Positions 23,129 through 37,497 of a DNA stretch of 64,000 bases are shown in pieces (position 1 is the stretch's first letter; every line of letters starts with the position of its first letter). The notes below the pieces were generated by a model, which was given only the letters and a program-made list of their open reading frames with translations, had not been told where the DNA came from and did not search any database. Origin of the DNA: Holothuria scabra (lineage: Eukaryota; Echinodermata; Holothuroidea; Aspidochirotida; Holothuriidae); assembly GCA_037179385.1 (NCBI GenBank), contig CM074200.1:36397884-36461883 (forward strand), written 5' to 3'. Made by a program: the position numbers and the translations under genes.

Positions 23129-26100
23129 AGAGCGCCCATGCACGAGTTACACTACAAGTATTTTGTTGTATCTTGTGATTATTACATGAACTCTAAAGCT
23201 TTGTGTTTTATATAGATCGGAATTACTTTTAACAGGTAAATTACGAGGAGATCCGCACCAACACGTTTCGGGTTTTTCTGTGTTATCCTTTTATCGATGT
23301 ATAATGTACTCAGCTAGGATTTACTATCCTGAGACAATTCGTGCCTGTAAAACCATATAAAAATGTAAGGAAAATCAAATTTTGTACCGACATTTTTGTC
23401 GAGATTAGCCAAGCAAAACATACATTTTCCAATATTTCGGCTCAACGCAACCGTATTTTCCTGAAATCTCCAGGGTGGCGATCGTAAACAAGTTAAGCGT
23501 AGTAGCGAAGTCTATAAGTCAAGTCGGATAGGTACGTGTCTCAGTAACCGGGGATTTGTAATTCTATTACAACTCTCGTGATCTGGTCTAACAACATTCA
23601 AATAGGGAGAAGCCTATGAAATACTATATGGAGATGAAACATTGCTTGAGTAAAAATCATCTTCTTTCAGTGGTGAAGTTCCTTTTTCTAATCACGAAAA
23701 GCGCTTGTTGAGTACTTTTCTTGCATCTCACAGGATGCCTCAAACCTTTTTCCAACAGAAATCCTTGAATTCCTTCAGCTAAACAGATTTTTAAAACTTT
23801 ATATTGATCCGTGCTCTCGTTATGCAAATTCTGATTGCTGGCGAGGCATAAAACAATTAAGTTGTACAAATCCATATTTAGTGACCTTTCCTGTAATGCA
23901 ATTAGTGAGTCTGAAAAAGCCAAATAAAAGAGTACAGGTTGTAATAATCGCTTGACAAACAAATCACGCTTGAACGATTGATGTATGTAGGCTCTTGCAT
24001 TATTTCAACTTCACGGATATGTAAATGTCACACTGAGTTATCCCTGGGGGAGGGGAGAATTATGGAAGAAATCAACCGTTATGAAAAAGGTCAATGATCT
24101 TATATATTTGCATGCCTTGATATACACGGGGAAACCTCGGGAAAGTCAAGTGACGTCATCTAATTACATGCAAGCGAGTGAGGTTTTCCTTTTACCTTTA
24201 GTGAAGTCACAGTTTTATGATGGTTTCTACCTGAAGAGAGCTGTTTTACTTTTATAGATGTGAAGATAAAAAATACGTGACTTATCTATCGCGGTGGAAG
24301 ATCAGATTTCAGTAATCTTAAACATATCCCAGGCTGAAATCGAATAAAACATATCAAAATTTGGCTCTCCATTTCTTGTCCACTTCGTTCAGAAACGACG
24401 ACACCAACTGCTCGGAAGGTGAACATATATATTCTAGTATGAAAAGGGAAACAAAATTTATTGTTTGTTTCCTCCCAGTAAAAAATTGCTCTTCCACTTC
24501 CTTAAAGATTAAGTAATGATCAAATTGCTACAAATTTACTTTCACAGTTTGTGCGAAAATTGCTAAAACTTTAACGAAATGTCAAGAATCATTGTTTTGA
24601 GGGGAAAATAAAATAATGTTTCTCAGAAGTGTCCCATTTACCAAAGATGTCAAAGTTCCCCATTTTACGGAATGCATTATTAATTTACATCAATTCACTG
24701 CCAACAAGTTTCACGACAGTGATAGAGCAAACTAAATAATTCAAGAAAGCTTTGACAAATTCGACACGCAGCTGCTTGACTTGTCATTTTAGTATCAATT
24801 TCTTAATTTTCAAAGGGTATCTTTGGCTGAAGTACCCCGTCTTGGAGTAAAAATATTTCGCACAAAAACTGAAAAATGTGATCATGCTGACTTTTCGATG
24901 CATTTAGATTAACACATTTCACAGGCCTAGTTCAAAGTGTTTTGTACCCAATCATTGAAATTTGTAACAAAAAGAACGTTTTGAGAAGCTATAGTTACAC
25001 GTATTGCATAACGCTGTTACATAAATGATGTGTTTTGCGTGGATCGAATTTTAATGGAACTAAAAGAGGTTATTATCTGGAAAAAATATAGTCAGTTTGA
25101 TATGATGGCGACAAATGAAGCTATACCGCTATTCGTTTGTTGGTTTGTTGGCTTAATTCTTTGTTTTTCAACATGGAAAATTGCAAGCGTTTTAATTGTA
25201 TGTTTAAGGTTGGCTTATGACATACATATGTAAATTAGTGTAGAACACAGACATGGTCACTGTGGTGCGTTGCGGAAAAAGCAAGATACGGAAAACAGTT
25301 CGCTCTCCATTCTTCTTGAATTACTAGAGCAATTCAACATGCTCTTAAAGTAAGACTAGACAGTTCAAAATCTTATATGGAAGCGACTTCTCTACGCTTC
25401 CGTTACATTAGTTTGCTACTCGTGAAGTAGCAGTTGCGTAATACAAAGCAGATGCGTAGGAAGATGTTTGGTATATGGGACAGAAGATCCGTGACTCCCT
25501 GACCTTGCTCCCAGTCCTTAAGTCAAAACTTCAGTTCTGATCCATTTGATTTTTCTGATTATTATTTGGGCAACAAAAATACAAAAAAGGGGAATAGCAG
25601 CATCAATTCAACCTAAGATCTGACAATGGTGAAAATGTTTTTGTTTTAATTAGTGGTAAAACATTTATTTTTGATGGGGACGGGAGGGAGGGACCATACC
25701 TTTGAGTGACCGATGGGATTACTGATGTCCAAATCCAAGCGAAGCTTCACCATTAGCTGGTGCGAAGCACAGAGCAGTGGCGACACTAGGATTTCAAAAA
25801 TGAGGGTAAATGGAGGGACACGACAAACTTTTGGGGGAAAAACATTTCCCGCAAAGCGCGAGTTATGTGGGTAGGAACTAGAGCAAGCCCAGGTTGGGAT
25901 ACAGGGAGTGAAGCCCGGAAGTTCCAAGGTTTTAGCATATTTTTAGGTCAAAACTTAAGCCTTAGGATATGTATTTTGTCGTTCATAATCCATTATCCAA
26001 TGAAATGGTTTAAAAAGATTTAAATGTATTAAACTTTCCTGCTGTTACCAAATACAATAGGTACATGCTATAGTGCAACTGGTGCAAATGTCATTGAAGT

Positions 26101-26311
26101 AAAATTTTACGTAAAGGCCTGATGTGCTATCCGTCCTAGTATAACAGGGGTAATAATAAGTGACTGAGTGAGCGCTGCTGGCTTGCTTTAACCAATGGAC
26201 TAAACTTTGACAGAGACCGAACTCCACGCTTTAAAAGGTACCTTTCTGAAAGCAGTGATAACCTATGCAGAGCAATTAAATCAAAAGCCCATGCGTGATG
26301 ACTGCACAGAG
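23129..26311. other. No gene recognised; one protein-like minus frame
   Basis: The 101-codon minus frame at 23657-23962 has mixed composition and an internal pyrimidine tract ending in AG, but no domain I know. Around 25776-25923 is a GC-richer insert starting CAGTGGCGACACTAGG that resembles the GGCGTAG-type repeats. Confidence 0.4.
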
Positions 26312-26504
26312 CAGTGGAGCAGCCACGGAGAGTGTTTGGGGGTTAGAACACCCCCACCCCCCATAACCCAAACTTGCAATTCAAAAAACACCAAAAATAC
26401 CGGATTTTTCTCTCTATCCTTAGACTTTCCCCTCCGATCGTGTTCCAAACCCCCGTCCATGACACCAAATCCCTCCCCATGGCCCAATCCTGGCTACTCG
26501 CCTG
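26312..26504. mobile_element. Copy of the CAGTRGCGTAGCCA element, decayed ends
   Basis: CAGTGGAGCAGCCACGG at the left and TCCTGGCTACTCGCCTGG at the right, with the interior GGGGGTTAGAACACCCCC and CCTTAGACTTTCCCCTC shared with the 2936 copy. Open frames on both strands here are shadows. Confidence 0.65.
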
Positions 26505-28094
26505 GCACAGAGTGTAGCAGTGTTGGTCTGAGGCTAGTGTACCGTTGCAAGGTAGCGTAGAAATAACCACTGCACGAACTTGCTCTGCCAGTGAAAAGTT
26601 TCAATGACAAGAAGTTAAAAAAGAAGGCTTACATAGTTTTACTTTGAAAACTCTTGCATGATGATTATGGTTCAGCCTGTTTTTACAATTATTTGTGATC
26701 ACCTTGCCTAGAAAACGTCTGTCAGGCCATTGTACTTTAGGAGCTGAGTAAGGCAACAGGGGGAAAAGGTTCTAACTGAAGGGAAAGCTCCCGGCTGATG
26801 CCGCCACTGGACCGTTTCAGAGAAAATTTTGAAAAAAATCTCAATAGTCGTACAACCGGAAATGTCATTCCCGAGGATTGTAGAAGAATACAATGTATCA
26901 CTATTGTAATTGGGGTAGCAAAATGACGTATGGACCCCCACAAAAATATTGAGGGGATCATGGCCCCGTAGACCCCCGACTCCTACGTCGTTGTACATGG
27001 TTAGGTTAAAAAGTTGATCTTCAGACATGGACGTAATCTCTAACACCACTGGCATCAAAGTTACGTCAGTCCCATTAACGAACGGATTCCCAAAGACTGA
27101 ACTTAAATTTGTATACAGGAACGTTCGTAGCAAGGTTAAGCATTTCTTTTTAACAAGACGGCAGTAAAATGTGTTCTGAGTCCAAAGGTTGGACAAGTCA
27201 GTCAATTCCCGTGTTATGTACTCTTCTGAGAGTGTGCGCAATCTTAACGCCTTTCTACGTCACAACTTAAATCTAGACTGTCAAACGATACACAAGACTG
27301 GGTAATATTTACCTTCCATTTACTTTGTCATTGCAGGGGTTTTAAATACAAGTATTTAAAATGACACACATGGTAGGTTCCTACCTGTCAGGTAAATTGC
27401 TTTTCCTGTGTATTAAATGTTCAGTATGAGCATGCGCTTAAAGTAGTCTTTGTAAATATTACGAACCCGTGTTTGTTCACATAATCGTTTCATATGGTGC
27501 GTTGTGCAGCTTAAGTTAGACCAAGTATGTCAAATGATTTCCCACAACCGTAAATTACCGATTCTTTAAAAGCATTGCATCAATAAAACTGTAGTATTAA
27601 ATTTAGTTTGCAGTTTAGTTTTGTTAAGGTTTGTGTTTGTTCAAAAATGTTTTTGTGCTAAAATTGACTATAATGGACTATTTTATTTCCCCCGTCTTAA
27701 TAATGGTGGCAGCTATTAGGATTTTCCATAAATCAACGAACATGGAAGTACCAAACAGTTTTCTAGGTGTTAGTGAAAAAACTCCATTCAGTTATGTGAC
27801 AATCTGACTTTATGTTCAAATTTTAAAACACGTCAGGCATAACTCTAACTGTGTGATTTTACTTTTAGAGGTTTATTTCAGATGAGTTCTGGTGACGTAA
27901 GAATATAAACGTTTACCATTATTCGCTACGTTCATTGCAATTTTCTTACATTGTTTCGGTATCACTGATATTAACATTACGGTTACTCCATAATGCTATA
28001 ACAGTACTTACACTGACGTTCTGTGCCAGGTGCGGTTCTGTGCCAGGTCTGGTCAGTGGACGTAATAGCTTTTTTCGGGAAGCAGTAAAAGTTT
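26505..28094. other. No gene recognised; longest open frame of the window
   Basis: The minus frame 26708-27241 (177 codons) has no known domain. Its last third crosses CAGTGGCGGCATCAGC-like repeat sequence, so it is more likely chance than a gene. Confidence 0.4.
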
Positions 28095-28133
28095 GACTTC
28101 GCCGAACGGCCCTTTGTCAGAGGGTCGGCAGGA
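28095..28133 (+). repeat. 39-bp repeat end shared with 63054-63092
   Basis: GACTTCGCCGAACGGCCC and TTTGTCAGAGGGTCGGCAGG. The inverted counterpart at 63054-63092 differs by a few bases. Confidence 0.7.
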
Positions 28134-31100
28134 ATTTAGAAAAAAAGTTCTATGCTAGGTTTATCACTTCTGTACACTGGTTATTGAGAATCCTGCAGTC
28201 TGATTGGTTAAACACTGACCATTAATTCTCCAACACACCGACAGTAATTTTCAAACAAATTAAAGATATTTTCCAGCCATAAATTTTGGTGGAGAATGGA
28301 ACTTAACAACATTTATTGGATAATTGTCGGTTCATAAGTCGTATCTTCCACAGAATTAAAAAAACAATACCTTCCTTACTCCCTGTACCCTGAGTCGAAT
28401 TGAAGATTTGCGTTGCACTCAGAGAGGCAGCCTACACTGCCATTTTACATCAAAGAGAACGTTAGGTAAAAAGGCCTCATAAAAAAATTGACTTCTTGTG
28501 AGAGAACCTGGTGCAGTTAAAAATATCATTCTTTGTCTCAAAAGAAGATACGCAAAAAATATTAAAAAAATACGTGGGAGCTATCGAAAGGAAAAAATGA
28601 GTTGGTGCAACAAATGTACGAAAGATAAATTAGTTTCGCGAGACATCTGTTCATAAGTATTCCGGTATAGGCCTATGATCTCGCAAAAGAGGCATATGTA
28701 GGTTAACGACTTGTGTGTTACATTAGTGTTAGGTTGTGTTTGTTGTACAATTCGCCTCAAAACACATCGTTGTTTGTTAGCGCGAATCGAGTTTTGGGTT
28801 TTTATTCTATGGTGTCGACTCAAATTTGGCAAAATACTCCGTCGCATCCGTTATTTTGCCAAGTTGGGATTCGAGACCGTTTATTAGCCAACAATTGTCA
28901 GCTAAATGCAGTTTATTCCTTAACTACCAAATACAGTGAAATCACCGTCATTTACTTCCACTACTTTCCCAAACAAGGGAATGAATTTTCAAGAAAAGCC
29001 AGTTGCATATGACTGTCTTTACATTAGCTTTTGATGCTGTCTCATCAAGTGTAGTTGGGTTTGGAACACAACCACTTGTAAAGAACCTCAAAACTTCCAA
29101 CAAATTTTTCGTCAAAAGCTGAGAATTTTCAAAAATTGATACGTGAATCTTCCTTTTTTCACAATGGAAAGAGTCTTGTATCCCATGACAACAATAGCAA
29201 TCGGGTCCTCATTTCCTTCATACATATAACATCTAATATCGCAGTGTCTTGATGACTCTTTGGTCAATCCGATAACATTTACTACAATATCTTTTAATAT
29301 TCTTCCACCCATTCATCAGTGTCTCGTCGACAAAATTGAAAAAAAGTAATAAAATTTAATTTAATTATTTCCGTCAGGGAGAGCTTCTTTGAAATCACCC
29401 AGATATCTAAAGTTGCAAAGAATTTTAATTCATTTGTCCATTAAATCGAAAAGGACACGCTGGTGGTACGAACTGGACATTATTAAATGTTAGCTACAGC
29501 TGATAGCCTTAACGTCGAACTGGCGTTATGATGACATAATGACGTCACTGATTCTTAACAAATTTGATGTGAAGGGTTTAATTGAATGGCCTTCGACAAT
29601 TGCAATAAGACACCAGGAAGTCGATCCCTGCAGATACAGTTTGGTCTCAGTTCGGTCATTCAAATTATTTATCAGTAAGTGTCTTGTTAAAGTCGTCCTT
29701 TAAGACAAGAATTTCGACTTGGTTAGGCAGATGTATTGAAACATAACCGTATTATACAAGTGCAAAATAGTCTACAATTATTAGATAAGAAACTAAGCCC
29801 TTCTTGGACCAACTTTGAATAAATGAATTTTAATTTCCCGTTATATAAATGGAGGATACAACTTTAAAGTGTTAAACTAGAACGGCGAGATGATCTGATG
29901 ATTTAACTAGCATTATTTTGCCACTATGAAAGAACCGAAAATTAATTATGGATATTTGAATGATTTAACTTATGGTTCGAAGCTCATTCGCCGTTTAGAT
30001 GACGCTTCCACGATAGCGTATTAAATTCATGGTTGACTGTATCAATAATGTATTAAAAATAGATGTTTTACCTGTAATCGTGAAAAAGTTATAGAAAAGC
30101 TCAAACAAACTATGAGCCATTCGTTTCATAAAAATAACGAAGGTGTTTTTGTCTTTATTCTATCCCTATCTCTCCCTCTTTTTAGAAGCATTTGATAAAG
30201 GTTATATCATGTGATGAAAAAAAGCGTCATGATTAAGTTATACTACGTTTATAAAAATCACTCTCAACCTTGAAGCTTTATGTTGTAACGTTGAAATATT
30301 TCGTTGGAAGTATACTACCGTGGAAACGTGACTAACAAACGGTTTAAGCATAGAGTGGTGTCAAAATATTGCAAACATTAGTGGTAAGAAATAATATTAC
30401 AGAAAATGAACGTTTTGTCTCATCAGCCTTAATAGATGACATCGTAGATATCCCATCATGCACCGCACAGAGAACGACGTTAATGACGAAGAGAACTTTC
30501 GACTCTAACACGTTATTTTAAAGTAAATCTTATTCAATTATCACTGTGTGTGTTGCGTGAATATGTACGGGTGTTGTTTTTATATTTAAAGTTACTTCAA
30601 ATTTGATTTTAAAAGAATCGTCACAACTTTTTTCTCACTTGGTGAAAAAGAAATATTTGAATTAATTGAATTAATAATCGGATGTGGAAGAATTCTCTCA
30701 TGAATTACGGTTTTCAGTAACAATATGAAATTCTGATTTCTTCCCTTTCTTCCCCAAATTTTTTTCAGCTCGTTAAAATGAAATCAATTTTTTAATGAAT
30801 TGCACAGACTTTCCTTATCCTTTTTTATACATAAATATTTCCAGTGAAACGAGGTCATTTTCATGGCCACTTTTCAAGCTATTCCGAAGGAAAGGCAAAT
30901 ACGTAATTGACTGGTGTTTGCCTAACCTTAAGAGTTAGTTTATACATTCTACAATGGTAAGTAAAATAGAGTACCGCAGGTTGCATGATATAGTAATTAA
31001 CGCATAAGCCTGCGTAGCAGGTTTCGTATGTCACAGTGTCATGGTGATGAGCTGAAACATAGCCTTTGAGCTTCCCTCCTTATCACGTGCTATTGTGTTT

Positions 31101-33650
31101 AGATCATCCACATTTTGTATAGCGAAGAGATTACCAACAAGATACCAACTTAGATCAATACAAAGATTGTAAACTGATAACAGTCATGCTCTTCCTCAAT
31201 GACGGACATGTTTCACCTAAACATGTCATGTGTAATGATACATTGCGATTGTATTTTTAACTTTTAACCATTTAAGCATATGTGACACTGAGATTGGACC
31301 ATGGGCGGCGATTCCGGGGGGGGGGGGGGCGGGGACATGTCCCCTAACATTACAGTCAGGTAATGCCCTTCCCCCTGATATTAAGGAAAATTGCCGTCCT
31401 TGGATTGAGTATGCACTTGACATTCCAACCATGCAGCAGGACACCAAAACAAAATGGGCGCATATCTGTATACATAAATATACACTTCCACTTTATAAAC
31501 CCGTCTTCTCTTTTAAAGGATACATTCATTGCATTGATACTCAAGAGAAAGAGACGATTTTATTCAACAAATAAGGATTCGAGTTTCGGCTATTTAACTA
31601 GGTTGGGCATAAAATATAATCCTACAAAAATGGGTGACAATTTGTACTCAAACTTAGGAGAAGTGAGCGTGGTCACTTGTGTCAAAAATTTCCTTCGTAA
31701 AATTTAAAGTCAATGGGTGTATTTTTAAAAATTGGAGGCGCATGTCCCCCTTTTCCCAGATAGACACTCATGCCAATAATATATTACCTTTCATTTCTTA
31801 TTTGGCACTGAGGAACGTTACAATGCTAGGGCAACATAATTTGAGATGTACAGGAAAAGTAAGCAAGGGTTTCGTCCAAATAGAAATGGGAATGAGAATA
31901 TAGTATTCTTGAAACAATCGACTTTAGTCATCACTTTCAGACTGAGTCACTGTGTCAGTGTCAGCGAGGGCACGGGCACCAAATTCGTAAAAACTAACCG
32001 GTATTTGGCTTCCACCTGTTCGTACATATGTCGCAAAATCTAAGAATATGCAACGGGGTCGCCAAGCTGCGTAGTGACTTAAGCCTCAAATGGCAACTGA
32101 ATAGGCTAAAACAGTAATGAATATATTGTATTGTGACTTCTTAATTCTTCCCTTATTTCGTGTATATTTTCCCACAACTTAATTTTTCGGGCCCTGAAAT
32201 ATCACGGTCCCAAAAACAATTGTAGCCCTGCCCTTTCTTCAGATCTTGGTGGCCCTGATTTCGGCAGAAAAGATACATACATGCAAAAAAGATCGAAGAA
32301 TCGTAACATTTTACTCATTTTTGTGTTTGTTAAATGTAATCATTTCTCTCCCTTTTCGCGATAATCCATTCATCTACCATTTGTTCATTATAAAAACTGG
32401 GATGAAATGCTCTGTGTATCAAATTTTGCAGAAAATATAAATAGTACGGAGAGATGTTGTGTATCGATTATCTATATCCGGTTTCTATTGTTGATGTCTG
32501 ATGTCGATTTCAATGTCTGAAACAACATACCTATCGATTTGTACTTTTTCCCTTTCACTCTGCCTTTCGTGAGATTCTTGTGGGTGACTTGTACCAAATT
32601 AAAATTGGAATTAGACACTCGTGTTTAGTACAGTAACATGTTTGCGGAGTGGTGGGCAAAAAGTGTTTAGAAAAGCGTTTAATTCCTAAACACGGCGTTT
32701 AAGACTTACACATTTTGTTCATCTACCCCATGATAATTGTCACAGTGCCTTAGAAACAGAGTAAAATTTTTATCGTGATAAGTTTACCATGAGCGATGAA
32801 CAGGTTATAAAATTTGTCGTGTCATATTGTCAAGGCGACGTTATTAAGGAATGAGTTCGTCGCGGGAATCATTAATCCGCAAAGCAGAACTTATTTTTCA
32901 ACTCAAAGCTACAAAAATAATTTCACCTTACTTCTTTCATGTCTTAAAAATCTTGCTGCACTTTACAGATTGCGTTTTCTGAAATTTTGAAACTTGGAAA
33001 AGGAATAGTCTAGTGTTTCTTGGCACATTCACTGAGCATGCGTGAAATACACCAAGAATAAACAATAACTATGAAAGTTAAGTTAACACCGGATGTCAAA
33101 TTGAATTCTCAATTGACTGGATCATACATCAGTACTAATTTAATGGTCATTAGTCTAGAAACCATCAATCACAATCATGACAGTGACATCGGGAAACATG
33201 ACAATAATCAAGAGATCACAAAATCACCTAAGTTTATTAGAGGGCGCAGTATTTAGAGGAGTGAAAAAATGGAAATGCCTCAAAGGCAAAGGTTTTAAAT
33301 TCATACACCTATGGACATTAAACATTAAAGCCTACACTCCTTTTGGTAAATACACCCGCCTTGTACCCAACTCTTAAATACCAGGAATGTTTCAATTCGT
33401 AAGAGCTCTACTTCTCTCCCCTTTCCTCTGACTGTTTCCGTTTCATTGAAAAACAAAACGATAAGACACACCCCTTTTTGAAGTCGAACATCGGATCGCC
33501 GAGTATAAAATCCACTTTCTTTTGTCGTTGTTTTAATTTTGTATTCATATGGTGCTATTGTGTAATAAAAAGAGAACCTTTTCCAAATAACTCTCACGGG
33601 AGCTGAAAGAAAATGCGCAATACGTAATACAAAACTCAATAAAAACTCAC
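28134..33650. other. Gene-poor; may hold later exons of the minus secreted-protein gene
   Basis: No exon could be matched to the phase-1 donor at 33650. A GC-rich insert with a 14-G run lies near 31302-31380. Other than that, nothing recognised. Confidence 0.4.
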
Positions 33651-33711
33651 CCGCTACAGAAAGACAAAGGACATAGGCGAGGATTAGTAGAATCGTTGAA
33701 GCTGCCTTCAT
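33651..33711 (-). CDS. First coding exon of a secreted protein (signal peptide)
   Basis: Read on the minus strand from 33711, the frame gives 20 residues, MKAAS then TILLILAYVLCLSVA: a basic start, a hydrophobic core and a small-x-small end (S-V-A) suited to signal peptidase. Codon 21 is split after its first base by a perfect donor, G|GTGAGT at 33650, so the intron is phase 1, the usual arrangement for signal-peptide exons of animal secreted proteins and peptide precursors. The upstream leader (33712 to about 33790) is purine-rich on the coding strand. Continued translation into the intron gives a 128-codon open frame that loses the secreted-protein look at once. The mature protein lies in exons at lower coordinates that I could not identify, so its nature is unknown. 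It could be a neuropeptide, antimicrobial, enzyme or matrix protein precursor. Confidence 0.6.
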
Positions 33712-36700
33712 ACTGTTGGTTGTTTTTTTCTTTTTCTTCCCTTTCCTTATTTTCCTGTTCCTGTGCTTTCTTTATCTTGCTCGAGTCGACTTTGTCCCCA
33801 AAAGATATTAAATTCGAATGATCTCGGCGGAGCGTAATGACTTTCTCACAGTTGACGGAGAAAGCTGATATCCAACATGAAATGAAGAATACTTTCCTAG
33901 CTTACTGTGATTTCAGCCTTAACATCGATTGGGATGGTCGACCGTCAGGCATCCGTCAAGTAGGATTAAGATCAAAATCAAATTTAAATCAAAGAGAAAA
34001 AAGTAGTGAATGAAGAGAGTCCCTTCAACTTATCTTCTTCATATGATTTCAGATGTTCCGAAATAAAACGTTGATTTCCCTCTATTAATTGCTTCGTTGC
34101 TTTCGTCTTATTTCCAGAGTAAAAAGTGTTCTGTATAAACTGAGCGAGAATTCCTCCAGAACTGAATGTAATATTTGAATGAAACTTCTGGCTTTATACT
34201 CTTCTTGCTTTCACATGTTCTCCTCAATGTCAATAAATCTCCACTTTTTCTCTCTCCCTTTTAAAACTGCACAAAGAAACAATACACTGACTTCATCCCT
34301 CTTCACTAGAGAATTATTGAATGATAAGGAGCATATCATTGTGACGTCACATAAGTAGCTCCGCCCATCTGTGTGGAAGCTAAACTGTGCTCCCGGAAAT
34401 ATTGACACTAATAGTTTGTCAGTTAGACTGGGAGGAGACTCGTTTTGGTGGACGTGCCATGGAGAATTAGGTCAGAAAATGCACCCAGGTTGATGATTTT
34501 TTGCTGTTTAAAATGTTGAATCATAGGAGAAACATTCACTCATCCATTTCGATAAAACCACATGCTAAATTGGAGAAACCGTAACCTAAATTAATTTCTT
34601 GGACGGGGTACGAACAGGATGCGATAGTTTTAGTTTTCAACTTTTGGGAAATTAGTCCTTGCTCTCGTTATCTCTTCATCACGGAAGTTGTTCTAATTTC
34701 CGTTATGTTATTTTGTTTATAGCTCTGGCAAATATGACTCTCCACGGCAGCACTTGGAAGGATGGGTGTGAACGGAGGTGAAGTAAAAAATATTAAAGAA
34801 GTGCGCCATCGACACTGCGGGTCGTTTTCATAGAGCCAGAGGGAAGATATGGAAAAGTACTCCCATCAAGAGAAATGTTGGACAATCCTTCGTAACAATT
34901 GGAGGAGATATTTATGCAACTTTGTGGAACAGTCATTATTACTCTTTCTTAATCAGTATAATGCAGCTCTCAAAGCACATACAAAAATTAGCAATTAAAC
35001 AAAAACAGTCATTAAAAAATATCATTTTGTCTATAGATAGTTTTCAGTAACGTCATAATTAAGGGTAAGAAACCATTATGTGTGAGGGAAGGCTTGCTTA
35101 GGTTGACCTTGGACGTGGATGAAATACCCCACGTGGAAGGCTCATATAACGTCACGTGAAAACTATTTCCACTTGCTGCTGTATGTAATTATGTTCGTTC
35201 AACATGTGAAGGGGGTGCGACAAGTATAACACATGAATGCTACTGGATGTGACGGTTTAGAAGGCGGTGTCAAGACCCTTGCTGGAAAATTGACGAAAAG
35301 GTCAGCGACCAGGTATGATCTGAATCAAGAGAAATATAACTATTTAGTGGAGCACAAAATGGAAAAAATATTTTGCCTTAGAACACCTCAGATTGCCCTG
35401 CCACTGATAGAGGAGTAACTGAAATTCCAATATTTGTCTGACACATAAAGCATATGATGTAGCATTTTATATACTTTCCCGTGACCTAAAGTTAATCGCC
35501 CCACCACCTCCACCTCTTAACTGAGACTATCATTGGATTCAGTCACATCTTAATCACATCTTAGACCTACTTGAGTAGGAACACTTCTGACTCCTAATGA
35601 GAATTGAAACTCTTTAAAACGGAATGAACACTTTGTTTTATTCTCCCTAAACTAACTTCCACTACCCCCTTATCCTCATAATACCGGTGTGCTTCAAGAT
35701 TCAATGAATCCAAAAACTGACATCACAGATGTTAAATCTGCTATGTAAACAGTGCTGTAACGTTGTTTCACGCACAGCGTGAAAATGCTCGTTCCTTTAG
35801 GCCTCCTAATTGACAGCTTTAAGTTGATGATGTTAAAGATAAACTGAAACTTGATTCATCTTGCTACAGTTTAGCAAACTCTTCTTCTGTAATCACCTTT
35901 CTCAAAGATACGTTATATTGCTAAACATTATCAGCCAATTGATGGCGCTATTTCATCACCAATACAAGACTCTGACTATATCAAGAATTATTATCTGATT
36001 ATTAACCATGACTTTGCACGATGGTACTAGCCGTTGTGACAAAGTAATGAAAATACAACCCTCTTTAATGTCTATCAAGAGCGCTTATTTTATCATGTGG
36101 AGAAAGGGAATAAACAACCGCCATGTTTTAAACGTAAGTTATGTGAGTCCTTGACTGGATTCTCCCGTATCTAGTTATAACATCTTACTCAATAGTTTAC
36201 AAGAAGCAAGGCATCTCACAGCAAATTCCGGAAAAAGATGACCATGAACCCCCTACCCAGTCGCTCTAATAATTATATGAATCTTTCTGCTGATCTGAAT
36301 ACTTTCTCACACATGAAAATGGCGTTCTTCAAAGACCATTCAAGTTCTGCCTCTCTTGCACATGAGACCCTGCAGGTCTGTGGCACGACTTCTCCAACTT
36401 GGTCAGTCGCACTCAACTAAAGAGTAAATGGCTATTTCAATGAAGACCTCTAATCACAGGCACCCACCAATTTTCCAACCCATAAACGATCAGAACGGAC
36501 ACTCCCTGGATATCTCAACTATTACATTGATAAGTTTGCTTTGCCGGCACGTAAGTTGACTTTGACCGAACAAAAAAAAAATAAATAAATAAAAAACAGA
36601 AGTGAACCTCTTTCCCCCTTGGATCAAACCAAACACATACCACAAACAAACTACCATGAACACCAACATCGTTATTTGACCGGCAGGCAAGGTGGGGGTC

Positions 36701-37497
36701 ACTCCGATTCTCAATATGGCAGAGTACGAAGCCGAACAACATCCTAGTGATTGTCACTTTTGTAGATTATTGCAAAATTGTTCCTCTGGATCCTTCAAAA
36801 ATAAAGTTGGGACTTCGTGTAATCATTTAGAGCAGAACTGCCACCGTGATACAACTTATCCCAAGCGACTCCATGCATATTGGAAATATTATGCACGGAA
36901 TCCAAAATTCACGAGTAACTGCAATAATTATTACTTGGTAGCCATTTTCCCCACCCCCCTCCAGCCTAAATTCTGCCCCTTAGATTCAAAGAATTTGTCT
37001 AAGCATCACCAAATTCTCACTCTAGCTGTAGAACCTATATTTATACTTCTCAGCAGACCTCTGAGAACATTTATCCTGGTACATTGATTCTACCCTGACC
37101 TCTCTTCTCAAACGTATACCTACCGTCGTTCAAGGATATCACACACTTTCTCAAACCTATTATTTCAATAAATAACCTTCCCCAGGACACTTAACTTTTA
37201 GCCATGGACTTGTCTTTCCGTTACACTGATATATATAGCTCATAATGAAAAGTATTCGAACTTATCAGGAATTCCTTCTGGAACTTTCTGTTGATCAACA
37301 GCTTGTAAACGGCGTAGGTCCCGTAGAGAAAGGAACCAGAAGCAAAACTGTCGAAACCTGTGAGGATCTGCAGGCTGCAGCCCAACATTTTTTTTTTTTG
37401 GGGGGGGGGAGGTGGTTTTGACCGTACAAATGTGTAACTCAAAATTACAAACATCCTACATCTGAGGATCTGTGTTTGATCATTTAAATCTTTCAGA
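33712..37497. other. Intergenic; upstream of the minus secreted-protein exon
   Basis: Contains the CRE site listed separately. The 131-codon open frame 36692-37087 (plus) has no recognised feature. Confidence 0.4.
34337..34370. promoter_or_regulatory. CRE palindrome with GC-box-like site
   Basis: TGACGTCA at 34342-34349 is a perfect cAMP-response-element palindrome. CCGCCC follows at 34361. It lies about 630 bases upstream of the minus-strand signal-peptide ATG, so it could belong to that promoter. This is motif evidence only. Confidence 0.3.

Noticed and set aside
26708..27241. 177-codon minus-strand open frame, the longest in the window
   Set aside because: No known domain, no splice context, and its last third runs through repeat-like sequence; more likely chance.
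36692..37087. 131-codon plus-strand open frame with several cysteines
   Set aside because: Composition is irregular and no domain or splice sites support it.
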